This document shows, in pieces, positions 63,357-64,000 of a stretch of 64,000 bases of DNA. Within the stretch, counting starts at the first letter, position 1. The number at the start of each line of letters is the position of its first letter. The translations under genes and the position numbers were made by a program. The stretch lies in NCBI RefSeq assembly GCF_900102465.1, contig NZ_FNBW01000012.1, positions 1 through 64,000 on the forward strand, given 5' to 3'. Under the pieces are notes generated by a model that saw only the letters and a program-made list of their open reading frames with translations, had not been told where the DNA came from and made no database searches. The DNA comes from Thalassobaculum litoreum DSM 18839. GTDB taxonomy: Bacteria > Pseudomonadota > Alphaproteobacteria > Thalassobaculales > Thalassobaculaceae.

Positions 63357-64000
63357 CTACCCCAGCAGATCCGCCACCGCCTTGCGCAGCACCGCTTCGT
63401 CTTGCGGGTTCAGGTTCGGGTTGCCGGCGCGGTGGCCCCAGTCCGATACGATGGGGCGGAACTCGGCATTCGGCATCTGCGCCGTCTCGCGCTCGCTGTC
63501 CGACGCGGTGAAGTACAGGTCGGTGGTCGAGGGCATGATGATGCTCTTGGCGGTGATCGCGCCGAGCGCCTTGGCCAGGTCGCCCTTGTGGATCTCGTTG
63601 TCGGAGATGTCGGAGCGGTACCAGGTGTCGAGGCTGGCCAGCAGGTCGTCGCCGCTGCGCCGCAGGAAGTTGCCCTCCCAGCTCCGCACCAGCCAGTCCT
63701 CCAGGGAGCTGAACCCTGCGCCGCGCCACAGCTCCTCGCGGTAGAAGGTCTGGCTCATCGCCCAGCCGGCATAGACCCGGCCCATGGCGCGCAGCCCGGT
63801 CACCGGCCGGTCGCGGAAATGGGTGCCGGCCCAGGCCGCGTCGGCGGTCAGGGTGGCGCGCACCCCTTCCAGGAACACCTTGTTGTGCGGCGAGGTCTTC
63901 GCACTCGTGCAGGTCGCGCAGATCCGCTGCACCATCTCCGGGAACAGGCTCCCCCAGTGCAACGCCTGCTGGCCGCCCATGGACCAGCCGTAGATCAGCG
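63357..64000 (-). CDS. alpha/beta hydrolase, MetX (homoserine acetyltransferase)-like, 5' end outside window
   Basis: C-terminal 214 residues of an alpha/beta-hydrolase protein. The nucleophile elbow GWSMGGQQALHWG is at the very edge, the acid is probably Asp in PSTTDLYFTAS and the base His in SDWGHRAGNPNLNP, so the catalytic triad is complete. The insert region and DWGHRAG ending resemble the homoserine O-acetyltransferase family, but many relatives are simple hydrolases, so the reaction is not assigned. Convergent with truA. Confidence 0.8.
   Translation of the reverse strand, partial: LIYGWSMGGQQALHWGSLFPEMVQRICATCTSAKTSPHNKVFLEGVRATLTADAAWAGTHFRDRPVTGLRAMGRVYAGWAMSQTFYREELWRGAGFSSLEDWLVRSWEGNFLRRSGDDLLASLDTWYRSDISDNEIHKGDLAKALGAITAKSIIMPSTTDLYFTASDSERETAQMPNAEFRPIVSDWGHRAGNPNLNPQDEAVLRKAVADLLG

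Noticed and set aside
1-64000. tRNA, rRNA, prophage or classical defence islands
   Set aside because: No cloverleaf with CCA-type end, rRNA motif, integrase or known defence gene cluster was recognised by reading; a tRNA scan and a profile search would be needed to exclude them.

Overview
The window reads as chromosome of a GC-rich, probably marine or halotolerant alphaproteobacterium. A Rhodospirillales-type organism is my best guess, from gene order and family resemblance only. Supporting signs are the split F0 operon with both b and b' subunits (atpI-B-E-F'-F), the mutY / DUF721 / dsbA / smc block, cytochrome c / kdsB / pheA, rmuC / def-fmt-truA, a Yej-type peptide importer, intergenic palindromes of the CCCCGGATTTATTCCGGGG type, and two routes to glycine betaine. 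No rRNA, tRNA or CRISPR array was seen.

Region 1 (1-15.3 kb) is the accessory part. It opens with the 3' end of an IS630-type transposase, an orphan hybrid sensor histidine kinase and a decayed ISKra4-like transposase remnant. Then comes the most interesting locus: a five-gene minus-strand operon (11717 to 3290) coding for a LodA-like quinoprotein oxidase with a Tat-type signal, its LodB-like flavoprotein maturase (no signal peptide), an exported RidA-type imine deaminase, an exported multicopper oxidase fused to FG-GAP repeats, and a Tat-exported FAD amine oxidase. A divergent FeaR/AraC-type regulator faces the operon across an intergenic region that carries two 11-bp direct repeats 22 bp apart. 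I read this as a periplasmic amine or amino-acid oxidation system: a quinone oxidase matured in the cytoplasm, a second flavin oxidase, an enzyme to hydrolyse the reactive imine, and a copper oxidase. Downstream are a REP-like composite repeat and an AT-rich pair: a PhyH-type dioxygenase and a FkbM-like methyltransferase.

Region 2 (15.6-30 kb) is about osmoprotection, iron and small-molecule metabolism: choline sulfatase and betaine aldehyde dehydrogenase (betC, betB); convergent to them a fused glycine/sarcosine/dimethylglycine methyltransferase followed by metK, so betaine synthesis and SAM supply sit together; then a TonB-ExbB-ExbD-ExbD operon with a candidate Fur box and a short leader ORF; an intradiol (hydroxyquinol-type) dioxygenase; a 5'-nucleotidase-family protein; a Nu-class GST overlapping a class III CoA transferase.

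Region 3 (30-41 kb) is transport: modABC with a perfect palindromic operator and a divergently placed short ModE, and a LIV-type ABC system (livK-H-M-G-F) followed by a TcuA-like flavoprotein dehydrogenase and a GntR/FCD regulator with a TTGTATACAA-type operator.

Region 4 (41-64 kb) is mostly core genome: F0 ATP synthase, SMC, DsbA-like protein, DUF721 protein, MutY, yejABEF, histidinol-phosphatase-like protein, membrane cytochrome c, KdsB, prephenate dehydratase, a low-GC DUF4145 gene that looks inserted, RmuC, peptide deformylase, Fmt, TruA, and a truncated MetX-like hydrolase at the right edge.
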